64,000 bases of DNA, taken from NCBI RefSeq assembly GCF_001636405.1, contig NZ_KV440950.1, positions 2,007,712 through 2,071,711 on the forward strand. Direction: 5' to 3'. This document shows positions 46,414 through 57,403 of this stretch, in pieces; the first letter of the stretch is position 1; the number at the start of each line of letters is the position of its first letter. Both the position numbers and the translations under genes were made by a program. The stretch is from Peribacillus frigoritolerans. Lineage in GTDB: Bacteria; Bacillota; Bacilli; Bacillales; DSM-1321. The notes below the pieces were generated by a model. It saw only the letters and a program-made list of their open reading frames with translations. It was not told the origin of the DNA and did not search any database.

Positions 46414-47685
46414 TTGAATGCTATTGCTGATAAAATTTCCAAGATCGTTGATGGAAAGAGAGTCATTGTAAAAAAACCGGAATTGCTGGCTCCGGCCGGC
46501 AACCTGGAAAAATTAAAAATTGCCGTCCATTACGGCGCGGATGCCGTGTTCATTGGCGGTCAGGAATATGGCCTTCGTTCCAATGCCGGTAACTTCACGT
46601 TTGAGGAAATGAAGGAAGGCGTCGAATTCGCTAATAAGTATGGTGCAAAAGTATATGTAACTACAAATATCTTCGCACATAATGAAAATATCGATGGTCT
46701 TGATGAATACCTGGAAGGTCTTCAGGAGGCAGGGGTTCATGGTATCATCGTCGCCGATCCATTAATCATCGAAACCTGTAAAAGGGTCGCTCCGAAAGTC
46801 GAGATCCATTTAAGCACACAGCAATCGCTATCGAACTGGAAGGCTGTTCAGTATTGGAAAGAGGAAGGCTTGGAGCGTGTTGTTTTGGCACGTGAGACGA
46901 GTGCTGATGAAATCCGTGAAATGAAGGAAAAGGTCGATATCGAAATCGAGGCTTTCGTTCATGGGGCCATGTGCATTGCCTATTCTGGACGCTGTACCCT
47001 TTCGAACCATATGACGGCGCGTGATTCGAACCGCGGCGGCTGCTGTCAGTCTTGCCGTTGGGATTATGATTTATATGAGTTGGATCAAGATGGGGAAAAG
47101 GCTTTATTCGATAAAGAAGATGCTCCATTCGCGATGAGTCCAAAAGACTTGAAGCTGATTGAATCACTGCCTGGCATGATTGAAATTGGCATAGACAGCT
47201 TAAAAGTCGAAGGAAGAATGAAATCGATTCATTATATTGCAACGGTTGTCAGCGTGTATCGTAAAGTGATTGATGCGTATTGTGCCGATCCCGACAATTT
47301 CAAGATTAAACAAGAATGGCTGGAAGAGCTTGATAAGTGTGCGAACCGTGAGACGGCATCATCGTTCATGGAAGGGGAAATTCCTGGGTATAAACAGCAA
47401 ATGTTCGGGAATCATACCGTAAAGACTCGCTTCGACTTCGCAGGATTGGTGCTTGATTACAACGAGGAAACTAAAATCGTCACCATGCAGCAACGTAATT
47501 TCTTCAAGCCTGGGGATGAAGTGGAGTTTTTTGGACCGGAAATCGAAAACTTCACTCAAAAAATCGGTACGATCTGGGATGAGTCAGGTAAGGAGCTGGA
47601 GGCAGCCCGCCATCCGCTTCAAATTGTCCGCATTCAAGTAGATAATAGAGTTTATGTGAACAATATGATGCGGAAGGAGAATTGA
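46414..47685 (+). CDS. trhP2: U32-family tRNA uridine hydroxylation protein TrhP2
   Basis: A 423-residue U32 protein (YrrO). [20 protein letters not shown] opens the barrel. [20 protein letters not shown] and [14 protein letters not shown] contain the cysteines thought to bind an Fe-S cluster, and [20 protein letters not shown] follows. A C-terminal beta-barrel ([17 protein letters not shown]) completes it. TTG start behind AGAGGAGG. Operon with trmR, trhP1 and udk. Confidence 0.94.
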   Translation: MNAIADKISKIVDGKRVIVKKPELLAPAGNLEKLKIAVHYGADAVFIGGQEYGLRSNAGNFTFEEMKEGVEFANKYGAKVYVTTNIFAHNENIDGLDEYLEGLQEAGVHGIIVADPLIIETCKRVAPKVEIHLSTQQSLSNWKAVQYWKEEGLERVVLARETSADEIREMKEKVDIEIEAFVHGAMCIAYSGRCTLSNHMTARDSNRGGCCQSCRWDYDLYELDQDGEKALFDKEDAPFAMSPKDLKLIESLPGMIEIGIDSLKVEGRMKSIHYIATVVSVYRKVIDAYCADPDNFKIKQEWLEELDKCANRETASSFMEGEIPGYKQQMFGNHTVKTRFDFAGLVLDYNEETKIVTMQQRNFFKPGDEVEFFGPEIENFTQKIGTIWDESGKELEAARHPLQIVRIQVDNRVYVNNMMRKEN

Positions 47686-47686
47686 T

Positions 47687-48325
47687 ATGACAAGAAAGAA
47701 ACCAGTGGTCATCGGAGTTACCGGAGGGTCGGGATCAGGTAAAACAAGTGTTACCCGTTCCATTTTTGAATTCTTCCAAGGACATTCCATCTTGATGATC
47801 GAACAAGATTATTATTATAAAGATCAAAGTCATCTGCCTTTTGAAGAGCGCCTGAAAACGAACTATGACCATCCGCTTGCATTTGATAATGATTTGTTAA
47901 TCGATCACATTAACGCTTTGCTGCGCTATGAAACGATAGAAAAACCGGTTTATGATTATTCGATCCATACGCGCTCGGAAGAAGTCATCACAGTTGAGCC
48001 ACAGGATGTCATCATCCTTGAAGGGATTCTTGTACTGGAGGATGAGCGCCTACGAGACCTGATGGATATGAAGCTATATGTCGATACGGACGCAGACCTG
48101 CGGATCCTTCGACGGATGACCCGTGATATTAAAGAACGCGGCCGTTCCATAGATTCCGTCATCGAACAATACATCAGTGTCGTCCGTCCGATGCATAATC
48201 AGTTCATAGAACCGACGAAGCGTTATGCCGACATTATCATACCAGAAGGCGGTCAGAACCATGTGGCCATTGACCTTATGGTGACAAAAATTCAAACAAT
48301 CCTTGAACAAAAGTCTTTTTTGTAA
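47687..48325 (+). CDS. udk: Uridine kinase
   Basis: A 212-residue kinase phosphorylating uridine and cytidine with GTP or ATP. The P-loop is [58 protein letters not shown] and [13 protein letters not shown] follow in the family order. It starts one base after the trhP2 stop, behind GGAAGGAG. Length is typical. Confidence 0.97.
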   Translation: MTRKKPVVIGVTGGSGSGKTSVTRSIFEFFQGHSILMIEQDYYYKDQSHLPFEERLKTNYDHPLAFDNDLLIDHINALLRYETIEKPVYDYSIHTRSEEVITVEPQDVIILEGILVLEDERLRDLMDMKLYVDTDADLRILRRMTRDIKERGRSIDSVIEQYISVVRPMHNQFIEPTKRYADIIIPEGGQNHVAIDLMVTKIQTILEQKSFL

Positions 48326-48627
48326 TAACATAGCATAAATAATGATAGGTGCCATTTTCCTCCGTTTATTTAAAAATCCCATTTATTTAATGGGAAAGAC
48401 TGGACAAATGTTGGAAAACGCAATACTCTATTCTTGATACAGAACGAACCGGCTGCTCACCGCAGTCGGTTTATATACTAAGGAACGGATTGTTTCTTAG
48501 TATCGAAGCGCGACTTTTTAAGTCGCGCAATTATATATTTTGACTCGATTTAGGGTTAAGCACGATATAGTACATAAACTTGTCACAGCGAATACTTGCT
48601 GTAAAGAATTTGAAGGAGTGAAGGGTT
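48326..48627 (+). promoter_or_regulatory. udk-greA intergenic region with three consecutive hairpins
   Basis: ACCGGCTG/CAGTCGGT lies around 48448-48471. ATACTAAG/CTTAGTAT spans 48475-48503. GCGCGACT with AGTCGCGC is a perfect hairpin at 48508-48528. None ends in a long T-run. They could end udk transcription or form the greA leader. Confidence 0.6.
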
Positions 48628-49104
48628 TTGGCAATTGAAAAAGAATATCCAATGACTAAAGAAGGTAAGTTAAAGCTTGAACAGGAACTGGAACAGTTAA
48701 AAACGGTTAAACGTAAAGAAGTGGTGGAAAGAATCAAAATCGCCCGCAGTTTTGGGGACCTTTCCGAGAACTCAGAATACGATTCCGCAAAAGAAGAGCA
48801 GGCTTTCGTTGAAGGACGTATTACAACGATCGAAAACATGATCCGCAATGCAAAAATCATTGAAGGCAATGATTCGAATACAGATACAGTTTCGCTTGGA
48901 AAATCGGTAACCTTCGTGGAACTTCCAAATGGTGACGAAGAAACATATTCCATCGTAGGAAGCGTTGAAGCGGACCCATTCGAAGGAAAAATCTCCAATG
49001 ATTCCCCGATCGCGAAAAGCCTGATAGGGAAAAGGGTCGGCGACAAGGTATCGATCATGACACCTGGCGGCGAAATGAGCGTCAAGATTGTATCCATCGA
49101 CTAA
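48628..49104 (+). CDS. greA: Transcription elongation factor GreA
   Basis: A 158-residue factor that enters the RNA polymerase secondary channel and stimulates cleavage of backtracked RNA. The N-terminal coiled coil ([20 protein letters not shown]) has the conserved tip region [20 protein letters not shown]. The FKBP-like C-terminus reads [23 protein letters not shown] start behind AAGGAGTG. Confidence 0.97.
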   Translation: MAIEKEYPMTKEGKLKLEQELEQLKTVKRKEVVERIKIARSFGDLSENSEYDSAKEEQAFVEGRITTIENMIRNAKIIEGNDSNTDTVSLGKSVTFVELPNGDEETYSIVGSVEADPFEGKISNDSPIAKSLIGKRVGDKVSIMTPGGEMSVKIVSID

Positions 49105-49116
49105 ATAAAATGCAAA

Positions 49117-49146
49117 AGGGGATGTCCATCGGGGCATCCTCTTTTT
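49117..49146 (+). terminator. Intrinsic terminator of greA
   Basis: AGGGGATG pairs with CATCCTCT across TCCATCGGGG, followed by TTTTT. A repeat element begins 6 bases later. Confidence 0.9.
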
Positions 49147-49152
49147 ATGTAA

Positions 49153-49369
49153 GGCTGTTTTCACATACTTTGTTGCTATTTACCAGTAGTGAGTTGTGGT
49201 TGATTTCCCCTCAAGATGCTCGCTTTCCGCGGGGCGGGCGGTGAGCCTCCTCGGCGTAAACGCCTGTGGGGTCTCACCTGTCCCGCTGCTCCCGCAGGAG
49301 TCTCGCACTTCCGCTCCAATCAACCTTAAATAGTTTCGTTTAAAAACAACAATCTTTACGAAAAGAGCC
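49153..49369 (-). repeat. 217-bp MITE-like element, copy 2 (inverted)
   Basis: Same length and layout as 41768-41984 but in opposite orientation: starts GGCTGTTTTCAC and ends AAAAGAGCC. The GC-rich core is largely identical. It lies between the greA terminator and pbpI. The small open frame within it is an artefact. Confidence 0.8.
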
Positions 49370-49418
49370 TTATGGAAAAGTGCCGCGTTAAATTTGTTCA
49401 TAATTGTTTAAAAATTCG

Positions 49419-49446
49419 CACCTCGTCAACAATGGTTATCGAGGTG
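49419..49446 (+). promoter_or_regulatory. Hairpin sequestering the pbpI ribosome-binding site
   Basis: CACCTCG (49419-49425) is fully complementary to CGAGGTG (49440-49446). The latter is the Shine-Dalgarno of pbpI, seven bases before its ATG. In the mRNA this would mask the ribosome-binding site. Regulation is inferred. Confidence 0.6.
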
Positions 49447-49452
49447 TATTTT

Positions 49453-51204
49453 ATGAAAAAGAAACGAATGAGGTTGCTGGCACTTTTTTTGACCACTTTC
49501 ATGCTGATGCTCATAGGCAGGCTTGCCTACATCCAACTTGTATCGACAGAATCTTTTTCAAAGCATGATGTGAACCTGTTGGAAGCAAGTGTGAATCAGC
49601 GTTCACAAATATTAAAGATTGATGATGGACGCGGAAAGTTCTATGACAGAAATGGAGAACCTCTGGCACATGAAGAAATCCCGACGCTCGTCCTTTTTCC
49701 CTTTTTAAAAAAAATGACATGGCCCATAGATGAAGTGGCTTCGATAATAGGGAAATCGGAAGCGGAGTTAAAACGGGCGATAGAAGAAGCGGATGAACCA
49801 TTCGTATTTGGCGGGGATGAACCGATAGAGTTGACGTCCAGCCAGTCGAAGGCGATCAATGAATTGAAGATTCCCGGGGTCTTTGCCGTGAATGAGAAAT
49901 TATATCATGATCAAACGCCTGCAGCACAATTGATCGGAACGACGAATATATCTGATGCGGAAAAGAAAAACCGTTATCCGGACATGAATTTATCTCCTGA
50001 AACGAAAATAGGCAATACGGGACTGCAAAGGACCTTCGATGAGTTCTTGCTTTCCGCTGGGGAATCGAAGCTCGTTTTTCACGTGGACGCTAGCGGAGGA
50101 CCGATGTTCGGTGTCGATGTTAAATATGTGGAACCAGCAAATCCGCTTTACCCGGTGAAGGTCATGACGACGATCGATAAAGAAATTCAGGAGAAAGCGG
50201 AGAAGCTCGTCGATGAACGCGGGATAAAAAAAGGCGGTCTCGTCCTGATCGATATCGAAAAAAGTGAAATCGTCGCCATGGTATCACGTCCGGCGCTTAA
50301 TATAAAAGATCCGAATGGGGAAGGGGCCGTCAATATGATGCTGACTCAAAAAACGCCGGGTTCCGTCTTTAAAACGGTCACGGCAGCAGCGGCCATCGAT
50401 TATGAAGCGGCCAGTCCCACCCGGACATTTAACTGTAATTTGACGATAGACGGCAAAACGGATAAACAGAGGGAACTGGGCGTACTTAATTTTGAAAATA
50501 GCTTTGCCCAAAGCTGTAATAGGACGTTTGCCGAATTGTCACAGGAAATAGCGGAGAAGGATCCGGACTTTTTAGACAAATATGCAAAAAGGTTAGGGCT
50601 GGTTGGTGAAACGGGCTGGCAGGGGGACGTATATCACACGGAAGTCACTCAGCTGCATCATGAGCAAACAGGAAAGGTCTGGCATGATGACGATTTAAAA
50701 AAAGATCCCAAAATGGTTGCCAAAACGGCAATTGGCCAGCAAGATGTCCAAACGACGCCGCTCGCGATCGCGAATATGATGGCAACGATTGCCCGCGGCG
50801 GCAAGAAGGAACAGGTCAAAGCCGTTTCCAAGGTCGAATTTAACAATAGTACGACCGTAGTCGATTTTCCCAATCAAAGCATTGGCGGCGAGACACTGTC
50901 TCCATATACAGCGATGAAGATGCAGCATCTTCTTAGGAAGGTCGTGACGGAAGAGAAAGGGACGGGCGCCTCCTTGAGAGATTTGCCTGTGGAGGTCGCC
51001 GGCAAGTCCGGGACAGCTCAGACCAATATTGAAAAAGGGGAGCTCAATAAATGGTTTGCAGGCTACTTTCCCTATAAAGATCCCAAATATGCTCTTGTTA
51101 CCGTAAGTTTTGAAACGAAGGAAAACAGTTCCAGCATGACGCCTCTTTTTTCAGATATTGTAAAAGTCCTGTACTCGAAGGACCAGGACAATAGCGAGAA
51201 TTGA
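49453..51204 (+). CDS. pbpI: Class B penicillin-binding protein PbpI
   Basis: A 583-residue transpeptidase (YrrR in B. subtilis). A basic N-terminus and one membrane helix (LLALFLTTFMLMLIGRLAYI) lead to a dimerisation domain (GRGKFYDRNGEPLA). The active-site Ser is in TPGSVFKTVTAA near residue 330. The SxN motif is SCN in FAQSCNRTFAE, and the KTG motif is KSGT. It cross-links peptidoglycan, possibly in sporulation or as a backup of PBP2b. The frame extends to 49372, but ATG 49453 behind GAGGTG is right. The upstream MITE sits in its promoter region. Confidence 0.93.
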   Translation: MKKKRMRLLALFLTTFMLMLIGRLAYIQLVSTESFSKHDVNLLEASVNQRSQILKIDDGRGKFYDRNGEPLAHEEIPTLVLFPFLKKMTWPIDEVASIIGKSEAELKRAIEEADEPFVFGGDEPIELTSSQSKAINELKIPGVFAVNEKLYHDQTPAAQLIGTTNISDAEKKNRYPDMNLSPETKIGNTGLQRTFDEFLLSAGESKLVFHVDASGGPMFGVDVKYVEPANPLYPVKVMTTIDKEIQEKAEKLVDERGIKKGGLVLIDIEKSEIVAMVSRPALNIKDPNGEGAVNMMLTQKTPGSVFKTVTAAAAIDYEAASPTRTFNCNLTIDGKTDKQRELGVLNFENSFAQSCNRTFAELSQEIAEKDPDFLDKYAKRLGLVGETGWQGDVYHTEVTQLHHEQTGKVWHDDDLKKDPKMVAKTAIGQQDVQTTPLAIANMMATIARGGKKEQVKAVSKVEFNNSTTVVDFPNQSIGGETLSPYTAMKMQHLLRKVVTEEKGTGASLRDLPVEVAGKSGTAQTNIEKGELNKWFAGYFPYKDPKYALVTVSFETKENSSSMTPLFSDIVKVLYSKDQDNSEN

Positions 51205-51292
51205 CGAAAAGTGTAGGAAACCCTTCCCTTCTATCTCTGGCTAAATCATGTTAAAATGAGGCAGTAAGAAATGGTAAGGGGAGGAATGGACC

Positions 51293-52000
51293 TTGGGCTC
51301 ACGTTTCAATCAGAGAGATCAAAAAAGAAAAGTAAATAAAATATATAATATTGCCATCACCATCGTTTCCATTTTAATCGTCATTGTCGCAGTCTCGATT
51401 TTCTTAAGTGATGATGGCACCGAAACAAAAAAAGCCACGACTGAACCAAAGCAAGTCGCCGAGACTGAAAAAGGGAAAGTAGTGGACAAACCTTCTGGCA
51501 AAGAGGAAGAAACGGATTCAGAGAAGGAAGACGCAGTAGGTGATAGTGAAGCAACAGAAGAGGATGCCGAAAAAGAAGATAGTAAAGCAACAGAGGAAGA
51601 TGCAGAAGAGAAGGCTGAAGATGATGCAGATCCAGAAAAAGCAGGAGATGCCGAACTTGTGGAAGTGGAAGGCAGCGGCGATGGCAATGTTGCGTCTACA
51701 TATACAAGTGAGAGTTGGAAACCAGTAGGAACGGAGCAATCCGGGGAGCACACTACCAGCTTCGAAAAGGGCTCGGTCGATTGGAATGAAATGAGTAAAG
51801 CGATAGCAAGCGGAGCTGGAATCGATGAAGGCAGCATGAAGCTATGGTGGCTGCAAAACGGCGGTTCGCCGACCACGGCAATCGGTACGGTTTCTGAAGG
51901 AGACAACCCTAAAACCTTCCGGGTTTATATTGAATGGGTGGACGGATCAGGTTGGAAACCTGTAAAAGTCGAAGAGCTGAAGACAAACGATAAAAGATAA
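51293..52000 (+). CDS. yrrS: YrrS/DUF1510 family protein
   Basis: A 235-residue protein with a cytoplasmic basic N-terminus (SRFNQRDQKRKVNKIYN) and one membrane helix (IAITIVSILIVIVAVSIFL). A long acidic linker (about residues 45-125, Glu/Asp/Lys repeats) and a conserved C-terminal domain (VDWNEMSKAIASGAGIDEGS, then KTFRVYIEWVDGSGWKPVKV) follow. It is paired with pbpI as in B. subtilis and may regulate that enzyme; this is inferred. TTG start behind GGGGAGG. Confidence 0.9.
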   Translation: MGSRFNQRDQKRKVNKIYNIAITIVSILIVIVAVSIFLSDDGTETKKATTEPKQVAETEKGKVVDKPSGKEEETDSEKEDAVGDSEATEEDAEKEDSKATEEDAEEKAEDDADPEKAGDAELVEVEGSGDGNVASTYTSESWKPVGTEQSGEHTTSFEKGSVDWNEMSKAIASGAGIDEGSMKLWWLQNGGSPTTAIGTVSEGDNPKTFRVYIEWVDGSGWKPVKVEELKTNDKR

Positions 52001-52023
52001 TGTTCAGAAAAAATGTATAAACG

Positions 52024-52062
52024 AAAAACCCCCGAAAGGAATTCCGCTTTTCGGGGGTTTTT
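52024..52062. terminator. Bidirectional terminator between yrrS and yrzA
   Basis: AAAAACCCCCGAAA and TTTCGGGGGTTTTT form a long stem around a short loop, with T-runs on both strands. It serves convergent yrrS and yrzA. Confidence 0.95.
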
Positions 52063-52070
52063 CATATTGC

Positions 52071-52283
52071 TCATTTTTTAGCTTTAAAGTGGACGACTGC
52101 ACTATAAAAACGTCTGCCTTCTTCACTTACATACATTTGGTGTGACACGGATTCCACCTGAAGCATGATCGCTTTATTGATTTCAATTTGTGATTGGATT
52201 TTTTCTTCAAGATTCTTGATGCTTTCTGCCTCGAAAAATTCTATTTTATCTTCGAATAAGTTTAAGTCGAGTTGAAAACTCAT
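52071..52283 (-). CDS. yrzA: DUF2536 family protein (YrzA)
   Basis: A 70-residue protein starting MSFQLDLNLFEDKIEFFEAE, then ESIKNLEEKIQSQIEINKAI and YSAVVHFKAKK at the end, which matches the YrzA/DUF2536 core. Function unknown. The frame runs to 52367, but ATG 52283 follows GGAGGGGAA. In B. subtilis the gene is found in the same region. Confidence 0.88.
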   Translation of the reverse strand: MSFQLDLNLFEDKIEFFEAESIKNLEEKIQSQIEINKAIMLQVESVSHQMYVSEEGRRFYSAVVHFKAKK

Positions 52284-52437
52284 GACTGTTCCCCTCCAAC
52301 ATTCAGATACTGTTAGTTTACCACCATTTTGTCCGAATCTGAACCTAATGAATTTGCCTAAAAACAAGAACTGTTTCTCTGTTTATATCATATTATGCTT
52401 ATAGGTTTTATTATCTTATTATAAAAGGTGATTAAAA

Positions 52438-53076
52438 ATGGGCAGAGAATTTATCGATTTATTTGAAGAATGGTCGAAATCGTATGATGATACGGTTGGT
52501 GGACACGATATTGAGTATCAAGAGGTTTTTAAACATTATGATGGCATATTGGACAGCGTCACCAATCGGGCTTTTGGTCATGTGCTGGAGTTCGGGGTGG
52601 GTACCGGGAATTTGACGGAAAGACTTTTGAAGAAGGGCCTAAAGGTATCGGGAATAGAACCTTCTCCTGCGATGAGGGAAATAGCGGTAAGCAAGCTGAG
52701 CGGAAAAACGGAAATTGTAGATGGTGATTTTATCGATTTTCCGAAGCCGGAACAGGTTGATTCGATTGTGAGTACGTACGCGTTTCATCATTTAACCGAT
52801 GAAGAAAAAGAAAAAGCGATAGCCAACTATGGAAAGTTACTGAATACTGGTGGTAAAATAGTGTTTGCTGACACAATGTATCAATCAAAGGAAGCTCATG
52901 AACGGGCGATTCAAGATGCAAGGCAGGCAGGCTTTCATAATTTGGCGAACGATTTGCAAACGGAATATTATACTACGATTCCTTTTTTGGAAAAAGTGCT
53001 TGAAGCAAATGGATATAAAGTGAACTTCGAGCGCTGCAATCAATTCGTCTGGATCATGGAGGCGGAAAAATTATAG
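52438..53076 (+). CDS. yrrT: SAM-dependent methyltransferase YrrT
   Basis: A 212-residue class I methyltransferase. [14 protein letters not shown] is motif [13 protein letters not shown] the second block, and [13 protein letters not shown] the acidic/His region. In B. subtilis yrrT is the first gene of the CymR-controlled yrrT-mtnN-mccA-mccB-yrhC operon, which salvages S-adenosylhomocysteine to cysteine. The same order is seen here. Its own substrate is unproven. The upstream region is AT-rich with TATTATAA near the start; I could not confirm a CymR box. Confidence 0.9.
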   Translation: MGREFIDLFEEWSKSYDDTVGGHDIEYQEVFKHYDGILDSVTNRAFGHVLEFGVGTGNLTERLLKKGLKVSGIEPSPAMREIAVSKLSGKTEIVDGDFIDFPKPEQVDSIVSTYAFHHLTDEEKEKAIANYGKLLNTGGKIVFADTMYQSKEAHERAIQDARQAGFHNLANDLQTEYYTTIPFLEKVLEANGYKVNFERCNQFVWIMEAEKL

Positions 53077-53092
53077 GAAGAGGTTTTTACTA

Positions 53093-53788
53093 ATGAAGGT
53101 AGCCATAATCGGAGCAATGGAAGAAGAAGTTACGATTTTACGTGATAAATTGGAAGGGTTGGAGCAGGTGACCATTGCCGGTTCCGAGTTCAATACAGGC
53201 ACACTGAATGGTATCGAGGTCATTTTACTTAAATCTGGTATCGGTAAAGTGAATGCGGCAATGTCCACTGCAATCCTGTTAGAAAAATTCAAACCGGATG
53301 CGGTCATCAATACTGGCTCTGCCGGCGGTTATCATCCAGATCTGAATGTAGGGGATGTGGTCATATCCACGGAAGTGCGGCACCATGATGTCGATGTGAC
53401 GATTTTTGGATATGAATACGGTCAAGTCCCTCAGCTGCCTGCAGCTTTCACACCGGATGAAAAGCTTTTTGCAATCGCAGAAGAAGCAGCAAAAGAAATC
53501 GAGGATATACAAGTGGCGAAAGGGTTGATCGTGACGGGGGATTCTTTCATGAATGATCCTGACAGGGTTGAATTCGTCAGAGGGAAATTCTCTGATTTAT
53601 ACGCGGTGGAAATGGAAGCGGCAGCCATTGCACAGGTAGCCTTCCAATTCAAAACACCGTTTGTCATCATTCGTTCCCTTTCGGATATCGCAGGTAAGGA
53701 GTCCAATATTTCCTTTGATAAATTCCTGGAAACTGCGGCTCTTCATTCAGCGGCACTGATTTTGAAAATGGTTGAAAAAATGAAATGA
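53093..53788 (+). CDS. mtnN: 5'-methylthioadenosine/S-adenosylhomocysteine nucleosidase
   Basis: A 231-residue hydrolase that removes adenine from MTA and [23 protein letters not shown] is the classical start, [20 protein letters not shown] the phosphate-like loop, and [14 protein letters not shown] carries the catalytic-site Glu. [19 protein letters not shown] includes the catalytic Asp. It produces S-ribosylhomocysteine, which needs LuxS (not in this window). 16 bases after yrrT. Confidence 0.97.
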   Translation: MKVAIIGAMEEEVTILRDKLEGLEQVTIAGSEFNTGTLNGIEVILLKSGIGKVNAAMSTAILLEKFKPDAVINTGSAGGYHPDLNVGDVVISTEVRHHDVDVTIFGYEYGQVPQLPAAFTPDEKLFAIAEEAAKEIEDIQVAKGLIVTGDSFMNDPDRVEFVRGKFSDLYAVEMEAAAIAQVAFQFKTPFVIIRSLSDIAGKESNISFDKFLETAALHSAALILKMVEKMK

Positions 53789-53797
53789 ATGGTAAGT

Positions 53798-53832
53798 GAT
53801 CAGCGGAAGCTTTTCTGCTGATCATTCTTTAT
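53798..53832 (+). terminator. Hairpin between mtnN and mccA
   Basis: TGATCAGC (53798-53805) pairs with GCTGATCA (53818-53825), followed by TTCTTT. It may attenuate transcription inside the operon. Confidence 0.7.
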
Positions 53833-53882
53833 TGCATAATCCTCATTAAATTGGTAGGATAACTATGAAAGGATGTCCGAAT

Positions 53883-55944
<2,062 letters not shown>

Positions 55945-56060
55945 TCGTTTAGGGACCAGAAATTCATAGCTGACTGCCATTATTTACACCCTGTCATTTG
56001 GAATAAATATGGTAGAATGAGATATCGATATCTTATTAGCTTGAAAGAAGGTGGAATGGC

Positions 56061-56327
56061 ATGAAAAACCGCAAAAAACAAACGGCGGCAATGCTGCGTT
56101 CGAAAATGGTCGATTTTAAACAATTTGCGATCACTTTGTTATGTGTGGGTTCGTTCTTCTATATAGGAACCATCCTTCCCACTGGCGACAAAGCGATGAT
56201 TGACACATATGTCTATATGGGAGCGACAATCATGTTCCTGGGCATATCCATAGTATTTTTCTCATTATCAAAAAAATATAAGAAGATCTTGGCCGAAATG
56301 GATGACCAGGACACTTTACAACAATAG
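56061..56327 (+). CDS. yrhC: YrhC family membrane protein
   Basis: An 88-residue protein with two membrane helices (QFAITLLCVGSFFYIGTILP and MGATIMFLGISIVFFSLS) and polar ends. B. subtilis yrhC is the last gene of the same methionine-to-cysteine operon. Its function is unknown. It lies 116 bases after mccB behind AAGGTGG, and a weak TAGAAT -10 is seen near 56015, so it could also be transcribed on its own. Confidence 0.88.
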   Translation: MKNRKKQTAAMLRSKMVDFKQFAITLLCVGSFFYIGTILPTGDKAMIDTYVYMGATIMFLGISIVFFSLSKKYKKILAEMDDQDTLQQ

Positions 56328-56337
56328 AAGCAAACCT

Positions 56338-56430
56338 TACTCCTGCAGGAAAAGCGCGTCGAGGGGAGACCCCGCAGGCGCAAAAGCGCCGAGGGCGGAC
56401 CGCCCGCGGAAAGCGAGTGCCTGAAGAGGA
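56338..56430 (+). repeat. Partial copy of the GC-rich repeat
   Basis: Contains TCCTGCAGGAAAAGCGCGTC and ACCGCCCGCGGAAAGCGAGT as in the 42-kb copies, starting about 11 bases after the yrhC stop. The TTGATTGG left end is missing. Confidence 0.75.
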
Positions 56431-56466
56431 AATCGACGTTCGAGATTTTACAAACCCTCATTAAAT

Positions 56467-56494
56467 CTGTAGACAAACTCGAGTTTGTCTACAG
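56467..56494. repeat. 28-bp perfect palindrome
   Basis: A gapless palindrome with centre CTCGAG and outer ends CTGTAGAC/GTCTACAG. It lies between the repeat copy and the next terminator. It may be part of the repeat's 3' extension, since copies 3 and 5 are also followed by a CTGTGGGC- or TGTAGGC-like sequence. Confidence 0.85.
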
Positions 56495-56499
56495 TCTGT

Positions 56500-56530
56500 C
56501 CTGATTCTTTTAAAGAATCAGGTTTTTTTA
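56500..56530 (+). terminator. Intrinsic terminator after yrhC
   Basis: CCTGATTCT pairs with AGAATCAGG around TTTAA, followed by seven T residues. Confidence 0.92.
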
Positions 56531-56721
56531 TTTTTCTAGTGTTGCAGCCCATTAAGGGGCAGATTTAACATACAAATTACCTCCTTTAGGTAATAATAGC
56601 TCATGAAAATGGGTAGAAAGATTGAAATTTTCAAATAAATAGGCAAAAGCCGTTTACAAATATCGGATTTGTGGATATACTTACCAAGTAATAAAAAATA
56701 TTCCAAAGGAGGTCGAAGAAA

Positions 56722-56817
56722 ATGACATTGTATCTATATGGAGTCGTCGCAATCAGCCGGTCCGTTTCAAATGACAATCACATAACATTCGACCTGTGCC
56801 AAGCGGAATATTTCTAA
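56722..56817 (+). CDS. Tiny protein, 31 residues, possibly YrzI-related
   Basis: Starts MTLYLYGVVAISRSVSNDNH behind AAAGGAGG, which is close to ideal. The MTL start and hydrophobic stretch recall the YrzI small proteins, one of which follows at 56980. The rest (ITFDLCQAEYF) is not recognised. A terminator follows directly. Confidence 0.5.
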   Translation: MTLYLYGVVAISRSVSNDNHITFDLCQAEYF

Positions 56818-56853
56818 AGCAATTTGGCTTTATTAATCATTCAGACATAGCGG

Positions 56854-56888
56854 CCGCAGGGAGAAGTGTTTTATCCTGCGGTCTTTTT
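56854..56888 (+). terminator. Intrinsic terminator
   Basis: CCGCAGG (56854-56860) pairs with CCTGCGG (56875-56881), followed by TCTTTTT. Confidence 0.85.
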
Positions 56889-56903
56889 ATATTCTCTAAA
56901 AAA

Positions 56904-56938
56904 GCCCGCAGGAGGACGTAACTTTCTGCGGCCTTTTT
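56904..56938 (+). terminator. Second tandem terminator
   Basis: GCCCGCAG and CTGCGGC pair with a 14-base loop, followed by CTTTTT. It nearly repeats the previous one, with the same stem sequence. Confidence 0.75.
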
Positions 56939-56979
56939 ATGCCTTTTTGTTGGGCCGCTCCCTTAAAGGAGGTGATATT

Positions 56980-57120
56980 ATGACACTGAATATGCTTTTT
57001 TTCACAATCACGATTAAAATGAAAAAAATGACTGCCGAGGAATGTTTGCAACAGGAGAGAATCCACAAGATTCGAGAAGAACATCTAGATAAAGCGATGA
57101 AGCATCGTCCTTTTTTCTAA
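56980..57120 (+). CDS. YrzI family small protein
   Basis: A 46-residue protein: MTLNMLFFTITIKMKKMTAE, then ECLQQERIHKIREEHLDKAM and a short end. This matches the YrzI family (short hydrophobic start, MTAEE, charged helix). Function unknown; members are found in Bacillus genomes near sporulation genes. AAAGGAGGTGAT, a perfect Shine-Dalgarno, precedes ATG. The longer frame starting at 56866 crosses two terminators and is rejected. Confidence 0.8.
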   Translation: MTLNMLFFTITIKMKKMTAEECLQQERIHKIREEHLDKAMKHRPFF

Positions 57121-57177
57121 AAAGATATGAGGTAGGTATTCCGTTCATAAAAAAATTAAAGAAAGGTGGAGGTTAAT

Positions 57178-57243
57178 ATGTTGAACTTGTTTTACGTAAA
57201 AGGAGAGAAGCGTTGCTATTGGCAGGAGAAGGATACCGGCTAA
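57178..57243 (+). CDS. Tiny ORF, 21 residues, unknown
   Basis: MLNLFYVKGEKRCYWQEKDT plus one residue, behind GAAAGGTGGAGG at ideal distance. It has no hydrophobic helix. It may be a real microprotein or a leader, but only the ribosome-binding site supports it. Downstream, GTTGATCA/TGATCAAC (57333-57366) can pair. Confidence 0.4.
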   Translation: MLNLFYVKGEKRCYWQEKDTG

Positions 57244-57403
57244 CGTATTTGCCGGTGCATGGCCAGCATTGTCATGGTTTGTATGTATAAGAACAGCGGA
57301 AAATGCCATTGGAAAACGTGATGAATTGAAGCGATGTTGATCAAGATGGTCATGACGCTGATCAACTCGGAACGCAACGTTAGATATGAATAGGTAAAAT
57401 GGG

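Noticed and set aside
46766..47242. 158-codon - strand frame opposite trhP2
   Set aside because: A shadow of a strongly conserved gene with no ribosome-binding site.
48508..48528. Perfect hairpin as udk terminator
   Set aside because: No T-run follows on the + strand (AATTATATATTTT only), so a simple terminator is not supported.
51319..51906. 195-codon Ser-rich - strand frame opposite yrrS
   Set aside because: It mirrors the Glu/Lys-rich linker of yrrS and has no independent support.
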